NCBI GenBank assembly: GCA_021399445.1
Contig: JAJTUQ010000001.1
Coordinates: 1,302,001 to 1,366,000, forward strand
DNA from: Xylogone sp. PMI_703
Lineage: Eukaryota; Ascomycota; Leotiomycetes
Direction: 5' to 3'
Length of the DNA: 64,000 nt
Each line of letters starts with the position of its first letter. The stretch's first letter is position 1. The position numbers were made by a program, and so were the translations under genes. Of the stretch, positions 1-12,600 are shown piece by piece. The notes under the pieces were generated by a model. That model was not told the origin of the DNA. It saw only the letters and a program-made list of their open reading frames with translations, and searched no databases.

Positions 1-1663
1 CCACTGGTAGTCAAGTCGATGGTACATCTGGGTAGTGAAAAGAACGACACTAGCACCCCAGAAAGATCTGATACAAGTCTTAGCTGCAAGTGCTGAGGCT
101 GCCTTGTGTTGATAGGAGTCCACAAGGTAGTTGTTGGCGCTATTGTATAGGAAGATGAAGCCGAAACCAACAGGGAAGCCACCACCAATTGAAGGGCCGA
201 CCCAGCTAAGATGTGGATAGGAGGACCATGCGAAAATGAAGAGACCGATGGGAATGAACCAACATGAGATCATCATGGGGATCAATCTAACCTCTGCGGG
301 AGGGTTGCCGTTGTATTTCTTGCACATATAGAGATAGTGTCTGTTGACGAAGGGAGCACATGCTGCAGATAACAGTACACCGACAGCAATAGGAATAAAC
401 ATTAAACCGGTAGTTCCGGCTGTATATCCCTTACCCTCCTGGTAAATGATTGGGAAAGCGACGAAGAACATGTAAAGAAGGCCATAGAGGACCGACATAT
501 AGAGCGAGATCAATAACACAATCAATTCTCCGAAGAGGAGCTGGAATGGCGTAATCAAGAATACCCGTAATCGTTCGCCGAAGGGTCGCAGGTCGAGTTC
601 TGTTTCTGTGACATGCTCTGGGTTACCGGTCTCCTTTCGGAGTTTCTTTGCGCGTCGAGCGAGAATAGTTGGTGCATAGGTCTCTGGAACAGTGAAGGTA
701 ATGAGGAACCAGACAATACCGGCGAGGATAAGTTGGATCCAGTAGAGCCAGCGCCATCCTGCTGCATCAGACAAGAAGCCACCAACAAGAGGGCCGATGG
801 CAGGACCGATGAAGGGAGCCGCAGAGAAAGCAGCCATGGGAACGCCTCGCTCTTCCGTTCTCCAGAGATCAGCAAGTGTACCTCCTACAAGTGTCATAGG
901 AGCTGAGAAGGCAATTCCGTCGATAGCACGGCAGACAATGAGTGTCCCAATATTCTTCGAGACAGCGCAGGGAATAACAAAGATGGTAGCGATAAGCAGT
1001 GTTGACCCATAGATGAGACGACGACCAAGAATTTCAGAAAGCGGTGCGAATACCATGGGGCCTACTCCAAATCCCACAACGAAGACGGTGACGGTTAATA
1101 AGGCGGCTTCTTCTGAAACATGGAATGATTCTTCGACACCAATAATATCTGCAGTGATAACTGCAGAGCAGAAGGCGACCTAATCAATGTTAGATATGAA
1201 ACAATGCATTTAAGGGGGTGGTGCTTTCAATACATACCACAAAGCAAGTCGCTGCTACCACCATGGTGCAGTACCATTTGTAGGCTTTGCTCCAGTTCTT
1301 AGGATTCTCTGGATCATTCGGCAAGAAGGTTACAAGCTGGTACCGTTTCTTGCCTTCAGGATCTATAGGAGGGCCGGGGATTTCACCTCTTGGATCCTCG
1401 ACGATATATTCCTGCATGTTGGCGGTTTCACTCAAAGTCAAGTATGGTAAATTTGGGTCCAGCTGTGGATCTCGAGTCTCCTTGTGAGACAGACGAGAGC
1501 TTCGACTGTTGCTCCGTTGAATACGTGAGCCATGGCTGGAATGACGGTCTAGCTGTGATGAGTGTCGTGGGTGTTCTGTGGATCTATCGTGAGTGATGGA
1601 TTGATATACAGGCTCGGGCGTGGACACCCCAGCATCTTGGGGTTCTTGTTCTCGGTTCGACAT
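1..1663 (-). CDS. MFS transporter, DHA1 drug:H+ / polyamine type (3' end beyond window)
   Basis: Plasma-membrane major facilitator, probably a proton antiporter for drugs or polyamines. The ATG is at 1661-1663. Exon 1 is 1663-1238 (142 codons), the intron 1237-1180 is GTATGT...TTAG, and exon 2 runs from 1179 off the left edge in frame. The first ~110 residues are hydrophilic, Ser/His/Arg-rich and cytosolic. Then comes the DHA1 signature NPKNWSKAYKWY before TM1, motif A-like GPMVFAPLSEILGRR between TM2 and TM3, and WRWLYWIQLI with VPETYAP in the sixth-helix region. A long central loop (KKLRKETG) separates the halves, and helices of the C-terminal half follow. About 535 residues are present; the last ~1-2 helices are missing. 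Family assignment is firm, substrate unknown. Confidence 0.92.
1180..1237 (-). other. spliceosomal intron in the MFS transporter gene
   Basis: A 58 nt phase-0 intron with donor GTATGT and acceptor TTAG on the minus strand. Removing it joins TCFV to VAFCSAVITAD and keeps TM1 continuous. Confidence 0.9.
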
Positions 1664-3880
1664 GGTAAAATGTTTTGTTATAGATATATATTCGTTTAGG
1701 ATACTCGTGAGGCTTGAATGTCCACTTCCTCTCTATCCCAAAACCTCAGGTAATCTGATATACTGAAATAATGGTTGGCATAGGAGGACGTGCCACCCAG
1801 TATTTATATCTCCCATGCTTGGAGTCCATTATCGGGAAACGGCCTCCCTGCGCGCCATCCATACCAGCAATAGCTTTTCGGATTGAGCTCCGTAAGAGCA
1901 AAGTCCGCATGGTGTCCAGCCATTCAGGTGGCAAGTGGATACGGGAGATAGCTCGGGGTTGTCGCAAGAGTCAGGATTGGGCCCGCGCACGTGATTTAGC
2001 TTCATCTCTCAGCTTCTAGGCTGGTCCGGCAGTGTCTGATTGCGACCATGGCGCTCCAGCGGGCTCTACGGGATCTTTGGCGCGGCACAAAGCTCCGGCT
2101 TGCGGTCTGGTTGGGCAGCTAGCCGGCTGGCTAGACGCCGCGGTTGGCTAGCACAACGACATCAGCACCCTTTGTAAGCTTGATACAGCGGCATTTGATC
2201 GATCTGCTGTCTGTCAACGTCACGACAACAAGACAAATTAGCAGCACGATGATTATTGACAGACGGGAACTTGAAGCTAGTCGTCAGTTGTATGTCATAC
2301 CGCAGTGTATTCCGCACTCGCGGAGCCATCCGCACGCTATAATACCCAACTTAGACATTCCTTATCCCCTACAAAGGGGAATGCCAAGAGAGAAAATTGG
2401 GAAACTTAGAACCTCGCAAAGAGGAAAGAGCAGGGATACTGATATCTAACTGCCCCATCGCTGCACATTTACGAGGCGGCTGAGCGTAATCTCACGGTCT
2501 CTGATACCTAACTCGCGCAGTAACTTACAGGATCATGGTAGGATGATGTCACTGTCCTCGAAGTACCTGCAGCCGCTGTGTTATTTCCGCCGATGCAGCG
2601 GCTCGTTTGCGCGGGAGTTCCACAAAACGTCGAATCCCGTTGATGTAGCCGAGGACATCTCGATTCCCAGCGGCCTATATCGGACAAATACAGCCGGCAA
2701 CTTAAACTCAAATAAGTTAGGAGAGTCAGATAAGATAAGATTGGGACCGCATTCCTGAACCATTTGCAGTGCTTCGTATCTATCAGAAAATGGCATCCAC
2801 TATTTAGCTAGATTAAATCAATAGAGGAAGAGGCCTTGAGAGCCGAACAACACTTCTACAATCCATAGCGAACTAAAAACGACTTCTAATTCAACATACC
2901 TTATTATTGTATACTTGAGGACGCGATTACTGGATCGCAAATATCTTCCCTATGTTCGGAAACAGGCAAACTTTTCTCCATCTCATTCAGTCTCAGCTTA
3001 CACTAGCGTCTAATTACTCTCTGCTCCACTTTCTCTAGTTTCGGACGGGAGCCAGATTTGAGGGATTTTGCCACAAATTATCTCCGCCGTAGCGCGATCG
3101 GAAATAATTAATAGGGTTTAGCGCCACTGAAGCCCGACTGGCGGAGCTGATCCACGTGTATCATGATGATTTCACTATTAAAACTTGATAATCTAGAGTG
3201 ATGGAAAATTTTTGCGACCTCGGAGATTATGAAGAGAAATTTCGAAGATTTTCTACAGTAGTACTGTATATGTGCCGTTGACAGTAGCCATGCGAGCCAT
3301 GGTCCTTACGTATCCTGGAGCACTTTCGTCACCTGGGCAACTATCAACTTATCGGCCTCGTGCGACATGTAGATTAAAAGTGCTGATGTTTCACTCGAAA
3401 GGTTTGATAATATACGGTGTGCCATAGGGAATCAGCTTCAAACCAAGGTAACGGACTTGGTTGGCATTTCTGTGAAGTTTGGTTGGTATTGAAATTTTAG
3501 TGCACAAGGCGGTGTGGCCTCCTGACAAAACGCTGATATAAGTTCGACCAATACGGATCATCCGTTTGGGATTGACGGATTTGACAGGTGAACTTCGATA
3601 CTACTAAATTGATCAAGCAGGATTACAGGTATAAGCAGGCAGAGCTTTTATCTGTAGTGGTCGGGGACTATTCTCTATTTTTTGCTATTTACTATGTGAA
3701 CTCCTATTGCCCGAGTTCGTAAACCCATGACATGAAAGTAGCATTCCAAGCGGCATCTTCTAAACATGTAGGTACGGATCTCTCAAAACAATAGGGAAAA
3801 AATATCAAAAGGGGTATATCTACCTGCAACAGACAGATGAAGCTGGAACAGGGAGGGAAAAAGCCAAGACAGATGGTAGC
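1664..3880. other. intergenic, upstream of the MFS gene and downstream of ASF1
   Basis: No protein gene or tRNA supported. The minus-strand part next to 1663 must hold the transporter promoter. At 2115-2150 there is a small GC-rich cluster of GGCTAG-type motifs on both strands. The rest is AT-rich with only short, frame-incoherent ORFs. The stretch just below 3880 should be the ASF1 3' UTR. Confidence 0.6.
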
Positions 3881-4956
3881 TTAGTGAGCCATAACTGCAT
3901 CCGCATGATGCTCAGCACCAGCATTTGCTCCTTCGGCTTTCTCAACTCCATCCATCTCCATATCCTCATCTTCGTTAGCACCGCCTTCTCCTTCCTCGCC
4001 CTCTTCCTCTTCAATGTCTTCCTCTTCGCTGCCACTGCTCTCAGCTTCTAGATCTTCACTTGCGTTATCATCTTCCTCCGCGGCAGCAGCTTCGACACCC
4101 GCCATAGCAGAGTCGTCAACCATAGCATCTGGATCGACAGGACCTTCGGCTTCGGCTTCTTCCTCTTCCTCTTCAAGCTCTGCCTCTTCAGCACCATATT
4201 CTTCGCCATCGGCAACGAGGTCGGCCTCGGGTTGGTCAGGAGGGAACTCAGGAGGAGCTGAGGCATCGGAATCCCTAGATAGTATTAGCCTAACTGCTTG
4301 AGGACAAGTTTCCATGCTCTATTATACATAGCAGGCAAGCCGCCAAAGGAAAGGACAGTGCAGGAACTCACCATTTAATGGCAAATCGTGTCACACGTGG
4401 CTTCTCAGCAAGAACATTACGCTTGACTCTATCGATAAGTGGCTTTGCTGGAGGATCCGCGTTCAACTCATCACTATCGTACTCATTGTTGACGTAGTAA
4501 CCGACTCGTACGAATTCCCGCCCATCGTAGGCACATGTGAGAAGAACCACCGTCACACCGAGGATCTCTGCATCAGGAATTCGCTTTGTGTCAGGAGGGT
4601 CGGCCTCGAATATGAACTTGTTGACACCAACGGGAATGGGTCCCACGAGAAGAGAGTCAAGTTCTTGGTCATGCTCGGATCTAATTCCCAATAGTAACGT
4701 TAATTTGGATCTTGTTTTTGTTTTATTTTAGCTAGAGGGTCACCAACGATGTAGCGGAGCCGACATAGATCAATTTCCATTCAAGATCTGCAGGGAGTTG
4801 ACATTAGTGTGTGATGAAAACCAGCTTAAATCAGAATTGCTACCAACCTTTCTGGAGTGATTCCAAACATTCGAAAGTGATTTCGAATTCATAAGGATCG
4901 GTGAACTTGGCGGGGTTTTTGAGGACGTTGACACCTAAGAGAGATACCACCGACAT
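3881..4956 (-). CDS. asf1: histone chaperone ASF1
   Basis: Nuclear H3-H4 chaperone that hands histones to CAF-1 and HIR during replication-coupled and -independent chromatin assembly. Exons: 4956-4848, 4787-4748, 4680-4372, 4274-3881; total 852 nt, 283 aa. The conserved immunoglobulin-like core starts [15 protein letters not shown], continues [22 protein letters not shown] and [13 protein letters not shown], and ends near RVTRFAIKW. The last exon encodes [19 protein letters not shown] followed by a ~110-residue Glu/Asp-rich tail, the usual fungal acidic tail. Two donors are the unusual GTTGGT; each is forced by the conserved protein sequence. Divergent from rna14, with 589 bp between starts. 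Confidence 0.96.
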
Positions 4957-5545
4957 TTTGGGCAAGGCGGTGAATGTTTGATAAGGTCGATCGAAAGTGT
5001 ATGTGAAGTGTTTAGAGGAAGGAAATATCTGAATCGATCTGAGAAGGGAGTGATGGGAATGAGAAAAACAAGCTGAGATAAAATAGTCGGTTGCTCAGGC
5101 CTTGTTGTGTTTTTGATAAGAGGGTCCGTGTGGTGGCCTCTTAATTGGAACGCGTTGAAGTTGTCGCGCTGTTAAAGCGCGATTGCCATGTCAATGAAAC
5201 CCTAGACAGCCCGTCAACGCTAGACCGTATTTAGCTAGTGTGTTGAAGCTTCTTTGGGTGCTTGCGCCCGATCTTCGAACTTCGCGGTATGTTTGAAGAA
5301 CATCAATGCCATCATGATCCATCCGTATTCGATTTAATACTTTACTTAATCTTTACCTCAAGCACTGCTGGTCGCCGAATCGGCTGTGGCGCGAAGAAAG
5401 CTCTGCAATCTTGATAGGTACTACGACTGCTACAAGCACCAAGTCCATCTTTTATTGCTCACACGAGCTAGGCACTCTCCCAATCGAACCATCCACGCTC
5501 GTTTTCTCAAGACTTCTACTACCCTTGGTTGGGTAACTTGTCAAC
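4957..5545. promoter_or_regulatory. bidirectional promoter region, asf1 / rna14
   Basis: 589 bp between the divergent ATGs of asf1 (minus) and rna14 (plus). It must carry both promoters and 5' UTRs. I see no clear TATA box; sequence just upstream of the rna14 ATG is CT-rich. Confidence 0.6.
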
Positions 5546-8500
5546 ATGGCGGAGGAAGATGCAGAGATAGCTCTTCTACATCAGATGCAAGCAAATCAGG
5601 GTAGTTTGGCATGGGAGGATGGGGCGGATGGAGCTACAGCAGAGGGTGGAATTCCTTCAAATACAGAACATAACAACCAAAAAGACAACCAAGAAACCCA
5701 TACAGATGATCAAGTTCCTCGTGCCTTTTCCCCCTCGTCAGACGCTGGTGCCGTTTCTGATGGTGGCGAATATGACCCTCTTTCTGTTACTTCTCTTCCA
5801 TCAGCGATTCCTACTTCCGTTATACAGGAAGAGCAGTCAAGGTCGTCTTCGGTAGCCTCGGGCAAGAAACCCAAGACTGTAGGAGGATTTATTGCGGATG
5901 ATTCCGACGAGGAATATGATCTGTCAACTCCTGTCTCGCTACCAATTGGCAGTCATCTACAGGCACCTGCTGCGAATACCCCCAATCGATCACTCTCCCA
6001 TTCCCCTTCACAGAATCCCGTTTTTCAGAACACTCCACAGAGCCAAACTGGAACTCAAGTATCTAATCCTATGTCCGTCGGTGTTGCTTCTAGTGGAGCC
6101 ACTGCCGGGCCCTCTCCCCTTCGAGAGGTTTTTACTTCACAAAGTGTGACACCTGCTGCCTCTGTTGTTCAGACTTCTGCTGCCCCTAAGGCGCGTTTGC
6201 CACATGATAGAATTGGTGCTCTTGAGGATCGAATCAAGGAAGATCCTCGTGGAGATATGGATGCATGGCTTTCTCTTATTAGTGAACACCGCAAGCGTAA
6301 CAAGCTTGATGATGCCAGAGCTGTCTATGAGCGATTTTTCAAAGTCTTTCCTACTGCAGTATGTCCATCCCACCATATTTCTGATATAACCTGCTCACAT
6401 CATCTAGGCTGAGATATGGGTAGCATATCTAGAGATGGAACTGGAGAATGATAATTTCAGTGCCGCAGAACAGATCTTTGGCAAGTCATTACTGACAGTA
6501 CCTAACGTGCAGCTTTGGTCTGTATATCTGGACTATATCAGACGCAGAAACGACTTAACCGTTGATGCCAATGGGCAGGCACGTGCAACTGTGTCTCAGG
6601 CGTATGACTTTGTGCTCTCGAACATTGGTGTTGACAGGGATTCTGGTAAGATATGGCAGGATTACATTCAATTTATACGAAGTGCCCCTGGTCAGATTGG
6701 CGGCAGTAGCTGGCAGGATCAGCAAAAGATGGATCAGTTACGCAAGGCATACCAGCGAGCCATATGTGTTCCCATGTCTAGCGTGAATACTTTATGGAAA
6801 GAGTATGATCAGTTTGAAATGAGTCTCAATAAGTTGACTGTAAGTTATATTGGCGTTACTTTCCTACATTGCTAACATGTCAAAGGGTCGCAAATTCTTA
6901 CAAGAGAAATCACCGTCATACATGTCCGCGAGAAGTGCTAATACAGCGATTGAGAACCAAACACAGGGACTTATCCGCACTACCTTACCACGACTGCCTC
7001 CTGCGCTGGGATTTGAGGGCGACCAAGAGTATCTCCATCAAGTAGAACTCTGGAAGCGATGGATTCAGTGGGAGCAAGAAGATCCTCTAGTCCTGAAGAC
7101 TGACGAGTTTGATGTCTTCAAGCAACGTATTATGTATGTGTATAAACAGGCAGTTATGGCTCTTCGATTTTGGCCAGAAATGTGGGTCGATGCAGCGGAA
7201 TGGTGCTTTGCGAATGGCATGGATAAGGAAGGTGATACATTTCTGGATGACGGAATAGCTGCGAATCCTGAAAGTTGCCTTCTTACTTTCAAGAAGGCCG
7301 ATCGGCTAGAAAGCAATCTCTCTGAGAGTGATGGTGGTCCAACAGAAAAGGGAGCAATTGTTCGAGCTCCATACGACAAACTTCTGGATACCTTGTACGA
7401 TCTGATAAAACAGCTAAAGGTCCGGGAAGAACGAGACCTGATTAGGCTTGAGGAGTCCTCCGCAATTGATGACTCAATCAGCGCGATTATTAGCAAAGCA
7501 GCAGAAGATGATGATGAAGATAGTGAAGCTTCTGACAAGGCAGCACGAGAGGAGGCAAAAGCCAACCAGCGTAAAGCAATACAAGATGGGTATGCCACGC
7601 AAACCAAGCTTCTACAAAAGACAATTTCCTTTGTTTGGATTGCATTGATGCGTGCTATGCGTCGTATCCAAGGAAAGGGATCTATTAAAGATGGCGGCTC
7701 TAGAAAGATTTTGAGCGATGCACGTGCAAGAGGCAAGCTCACCAGTGATGTTTATGTTGCTAATGCTCTGATTGAGCATCATGTTTACAAGGACCCTGCT
7801 GGAACAAAAATCTTTGAAAGGGGTGCGAAGTTATTTCCCGAGGATGAGATCTTCATTTTGGAGTACCTGAAGCATTTGCTTTCCATTGGAGACACCACAA
7901 GTATGAGTCTCGTCCCTTTGTTTCTATTATTCAACTAACTTGTTATAGACGCCCGTGTAACCTTCGAGACTGCTGTCAGCCGGTTGACTGCAAAGCCAGA
8001 ATCATTACCTAAAGCTAAGGTATTATATTCCTACTTCCATAGGTATGAATCTCAGTATGGAGAACTTTCCCAAATCAAAAAGCTGGAGGCACGAATGGCG
8101 GAGTTGTATCCTGACGACCCTAAACTTCTCCGTTTCTCTCAGCGATACAGCACGGAAGGCTTCGATCCGACTGCGGTGCGACTAATCATCTCACCAAAAA
8201 CGCAAATGAAGTTAAAGACAGTCATGCAATCTATTGAGCAACCCGCCTCGGTCCAAGATAGTCCCAAACCGCAATTTGTCCAAGAAGCCAGCCCTCGTCC
8301 CTATGTTCCCCAAATCACGAATTCTCCTAAGCGTCCATTCCCTATTGAGGACATAGAGTCCGACGCCAACAGGCCCCGTAAATTGATCCGTGGAGAATCA
8401 CCATTGAAAGGTGCAGCTGGTCGCAGGCTTGATCAACAAAAGCGGATGCAAGCAGCCACACCAACATGGCAAGCGAACGGACCTCCTCCTTTCGTGATTC

Positions 8501-8682
8501 CTAGGGATATCACATTCCTACTTAGTATTATCCCCCGGTCTGAATTCTACAATGCGGCTAGATTCAAAGCCGATGCACTGGTTAGGTTGTTGGCCCAGAC
8601 ACCTGTGCCGGATTATACTGTTTGGAAGGCTCGTCAGGGGCAATCACAACCTGCGGCTCGTGGCACTTATGATGGTATGTAA
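5546..8682 (+). CDS. rna14: mRNA 3'-end processing factor RNA14 (CstF-77 orthologue)
   Basis: Scaffold of cleavage factor IA; binds Rna15 and Pcf11 for pre-mRNA cleavage and polyadenylation in the nucleus. Exons: 5546-6358, 6408-6839, 6886-7900, 7949-8682; 2994 nt, 997 aa. All three introns have good donors (GTATGT, GTAAGT, GTATGA). Residues 1-~220 are a disordered Ser/Pro/Glu-rich leader. HAT repeats follow, from RIKEDPRGDMDAWLSLISEH through EIWVAYLEMELENDNFSAAE, WKRWIQWEQEDPL and FWPEMWVDAAEWC, to FHRYESQYG. The Suf-type linker is next, then a C-terminal 'monkeytail' (FLLSIIPRSEFYNAARF) that in the family binds Rna15. The TAA overlaps a donor-like GTATGT, so an extra 3' exon cannot be excluded. 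Confidence 0.95.
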
Positions 8683-9601
8683 TGATTTCCTCTAGTGCGT
8701 CCTATCTTGTGTTGGTTATGCATAGTGATGGTTTGCAGTATTAACCATGCTTTAGGATATAACTTTGGTAGATAAACGGAATAGCTTTCAAACAGGATCA
8801 TGAACGATAGACACATGTGATGAGGGTAGTGAGGGAGCCAGAGGTGGCAGTTATGTGATCACACCCTCTCCTCCACTTTTTCAGAACCTAAATTTATGGA
8901 ATGAAAGCAAGATGATCCAATCTTGATTTACGAGATGTACATCAACCTAATCTTACTTCATAGCATGGGCGTTTGGGTGGATATATTTGGGCGGTAAAAG
9001 CTGCTTCTCCTGTAACGAGAGACTGTACATTAGGAAAGCCTACTTAATGCAATCATCTATGAGCCTTTGCATTTTACGTCTATGTAGTGATAATCTTTAG
9101 AATGCCCCATTACTGGTTTTATAATAAATCATTGATAATTGTCTTAACTTCTTAAGGTGCGAGTTATAGTACTGTCACAAAGTATTATGCATGTATCCAG
9201 CGGAAAAGTATTGGTTTAAAGGGGTTTATTGAGCTGTAAATCATCGCTATAAAATGAATGAAAACAATTGCCTAGCCTTTCCAGCCAAAGAAAAAACATT
9301 TGGAGAGAGTACTGTTCCGAGTAGTGGTCAAGAGGAGGACAAGATCAATAGAACAGATCCAGGTCCTAAGAATGGAAAATACAAGCCTCAAGCGATCCCA
9401 TCTAATCCCGGGGCCATTTGGACCGGAAGACATATATCTGCGCAAGAAGGCAGGGACCCGAAGATCAAATGGTATAATAAAAAGGGAGAAGCAAGAAAGG
9501 TAATCATCGATTAAGGACAAGTGTCGATAATCGGGTTGGAGTTTCCGGAGCCACAAGACGCGCGAGACTCATGACGGATGGAAATCAGAATGTCCGAGGA
9601 A
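8683..9601. other. convergent intergenic, rna14 / Argonaute 3' ends
   Basis: AT-rich 919 bp between two convergent genes, so mainly 3' UTRs. An 86-codon ATG ORF at 9254-9514 (plus) has no recognisable domain and overlaps an equally long ORF on the other strand; I do not call it a gene. Confidence 0.55.
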
Positions 9602-12600
9602 TTAGATGTACCACATAGTATGGCGAATCGCGGCGATACGGTTTGGATGCATAGACGGGTCAGATGGGTTGCCCATGGGGAGCAATGGCTTGACGTCAAT
9701 TGACCGAACAGTTCCGCTTTCACTCGATGTCGGTTGGCCCATCGCGGCTCTGTACTGCTGCTTGTAGGCGTCATCCTGCTCCTTCTCTGTGAATTTTTGA
9801 CCACCGCGAGCACCATCACTTGCCCTGTGATCCTCTTGGCAGCGTGCACGGTTGGAAGCAAGATGTGCATAATAAACTGCAGGATCTGTATATACTTGTC
9901 AGAATTACATACCACCTCCGAAAACTTGAACACTTACGCAGAGAGACGGGAGTAGTCGACCGCATATACTGATAGCAACTATTGTATATCATCTTTTGAA
10001 GCTCATTTGGATGAACTTTTGCCTCGTCTAGTATAACCTGATAGTGCACTGGTCGTGCTGTGCCCTGGATTGCAGAGTGGGAGCTGAGATCTGTTGAAGT
10101 CAGTATCTCCATTTCAAATTCAAGAGGCTTTTACTTACAAAAGTCGTATTCAAATGGATGAGTGACGTCCCGTTCAACCAATGTGCCAGGTAGTGCATTA
10201 CCATTCCGGTCACTGCTCTGCATATCTCCTTCTTTAGGGAAGAAGCGGATATGATGGCGCTTCGTACAGACTATAACAGTCCATTTAACCTGATAAAATG
10301 TTAGCAATCTAAGTTTCGCCGATCTGTTAGGTATAAGGACTTACTGAAGCAGCTGGTGCCCCGAATCTCTCTTTAAGGAGATCTTTCATATCCTTAACTT
10401 CCTGTTGAAGCACGTGTGCAAATTGGCCTTCGGAAACTCCATCGCGGAAGTAGTAGATATGGCTGGGGCCCCGGCCACCACCAGCGCGCTGGATCCAAGT
10501 TTCAAAGAGAGGAATCACCATCTCCTTCAAATTCCTCGTAGTGATCATCTCCACACGATGTCCATTTGTTTGGACCGCGGCGGCATATCGACAAGCATTG
10601 GCATCTAATGACATGGTCAATGCAGCCATTGATCCCTGGGGACTACCAGGAGAAGGATGAGATACGTCGGCACCTATTGTGGATGAGTGGCTGATTTGAG
10701 TCTATTAGAAACATAGCACTTACCAATGATCATAGTGTTGACTTTGAAAGGTGCTGCGTTTGCCTTCTCTTTGGCATCTAGAGACTTGCAGGTAGTACCT
10801 CCGAGCTTTGCGTTGACCTTCATGCACACATTGGAGCAGTATTGTGGGTTCGCCTTCGTAACATGGGCGGCTTGCATCACTATATTCAAAGTTATTTCTG
10901 CTTGCTAAATCATTGGGCTTTGTAACTTACTCTGTGAGACAACTGCAAATCTGCAATCATTTCCTTTCTTAAGCCGCTCATAATGGAAGGAATTGCGGTC
11001 GGGCAGTACATAAAATATAATCTGAGGAGCCATTTTTGCTGTCTCGTGTTAGAATAACAACAAAATATTAGCTTTGTATAACGTACCCTGATTTCCAATT
11101 GCTCTGTGCGCTTGAGCTACCTGCTCACCATAATTGTCCTCAGTCCAGCGAGTACCTGATCCATCCCAAATAAGGGGTTCTTTGTTGGTAATGACACCAC
11201 CGTGGCCAATATAAACCTGCATAAAAACCTTGATAAAGTTTTGGAGTGCTGGTTTAGCAATACTGTTGCCAATTATAGCAAAGCCCCATGACTTTAGTGG
11301 TCCCAAGGCATATTGAGCCGCATTATTGAGCAGAAACTTCTTTCCACGCAAATCCCAACGACCTGCCGTTCCTGGGTTGACCTCTGCTTTATCAAAATGT
11401 ACCTTCGGGTTCGGTAGGACGCGAGCATTGGTCTTCAAATCATTAGCTATGAATAAGAATGAGAAGCCGGGTAACTTACCGCCGACATCTGAGGCTCAAC
11501 CTTAATTCCATAATAGTTGAGATATGGATCCTCATGCCATTTGAGCATGTTAATACCGAAGTTGATATGTGCCATTCTCTCCTTGGGACGAGTGACAGCA
11601 AATTTGATCATTTTGGCAGTCTATAAAAACATCAGCTGGAAGTGTACCAAAAGGGTCTAATGGACACTTACCTGATCTTGATCCAGCTTGAAGTTATACC
11701 GTTGATTCGGAAGCAGAACGCACACTTCCATAGGGAATGTCCCAGCTTTTTCGGTTTCTATGAGCGGGAGATACCAGAAGTTAAGATGGATGTCATATTT
11801 CATCTGAAAATAATCATAGACACTAATCAGCGTCTCTCTGTTGGTCGCTTTGTCCTTATAGTTAAATTTGACGTTTTTTGCATGAGCGCCTTCTGGTCCA
11901 TATTTGGGATCGAACATGAAACGCTTGATTGTGTATGTCTTCTGGTCTATTCAAAACGTAAGTAAAGCTGCTGTAGCTAAAGAAAAGTCTATACTCACTG
12001 TCTGCTTTTCCACGATGCTTGACCCGGAATTTCAGCTTCGACATTTTTCGCAGATTTTTGAAGGCGTCAGATCGGAAGACCTCGCCATTCTTTCGGACTG
12101 GATACAGAGCAGTCCGAAATCTCTGATATTCAGCTATTCTATGGTTAGATCATGAGCGAACTATTAGACGTGGCTAGACTAACCATTCGGCATGCACAAG
12201 TTACGTGCAGCTTGATGCACATCTTGGACGATCCAAAACGTACCATTGGCTACATCGACATTGATAGCCAATCCAGTGCCCTTGGCACCATTTGATGCGT
12301 TTGGCTATTAGTTGTTAGTTTGATAAACGTGATTCTGTACTGAGGAAGACCTACATCACATAGTCTGATGGATGAGTAGACGCCCCGTTGGGCTTCAACT
12401 ACACTATCCAGAGCTCTGATTTCATTACCACGACTGAAGAATGATCTCTTCACAGTGGTATAATTTTCAGATGGCCATTGCCGGATGCAATGATCAAGAA
12501 AATCTGATATTCTCGTTAGTTTTGTAGCCTCAGATGAAGATGGAGACCTACTAATCGCCTCAAGAACAGTTGAGTCAAATGCCATCTGTCTCGTCAGGTA

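Noticed and set aside
3881..4315. Long Ser/Glu-rich ORFs on both strands in the asf1 tail
   Set aside because: Opposite-strand and shifted frames of the acidic repeat are shadows; the ASF1 frame explains the sequence.
9254..9514. 86-codon ATG ORF between rna14 and Argonaute
   Set aside because: No domain, overlapped by a 94-codon ORF on the other strand, and lies where two 3' UTRs converge.
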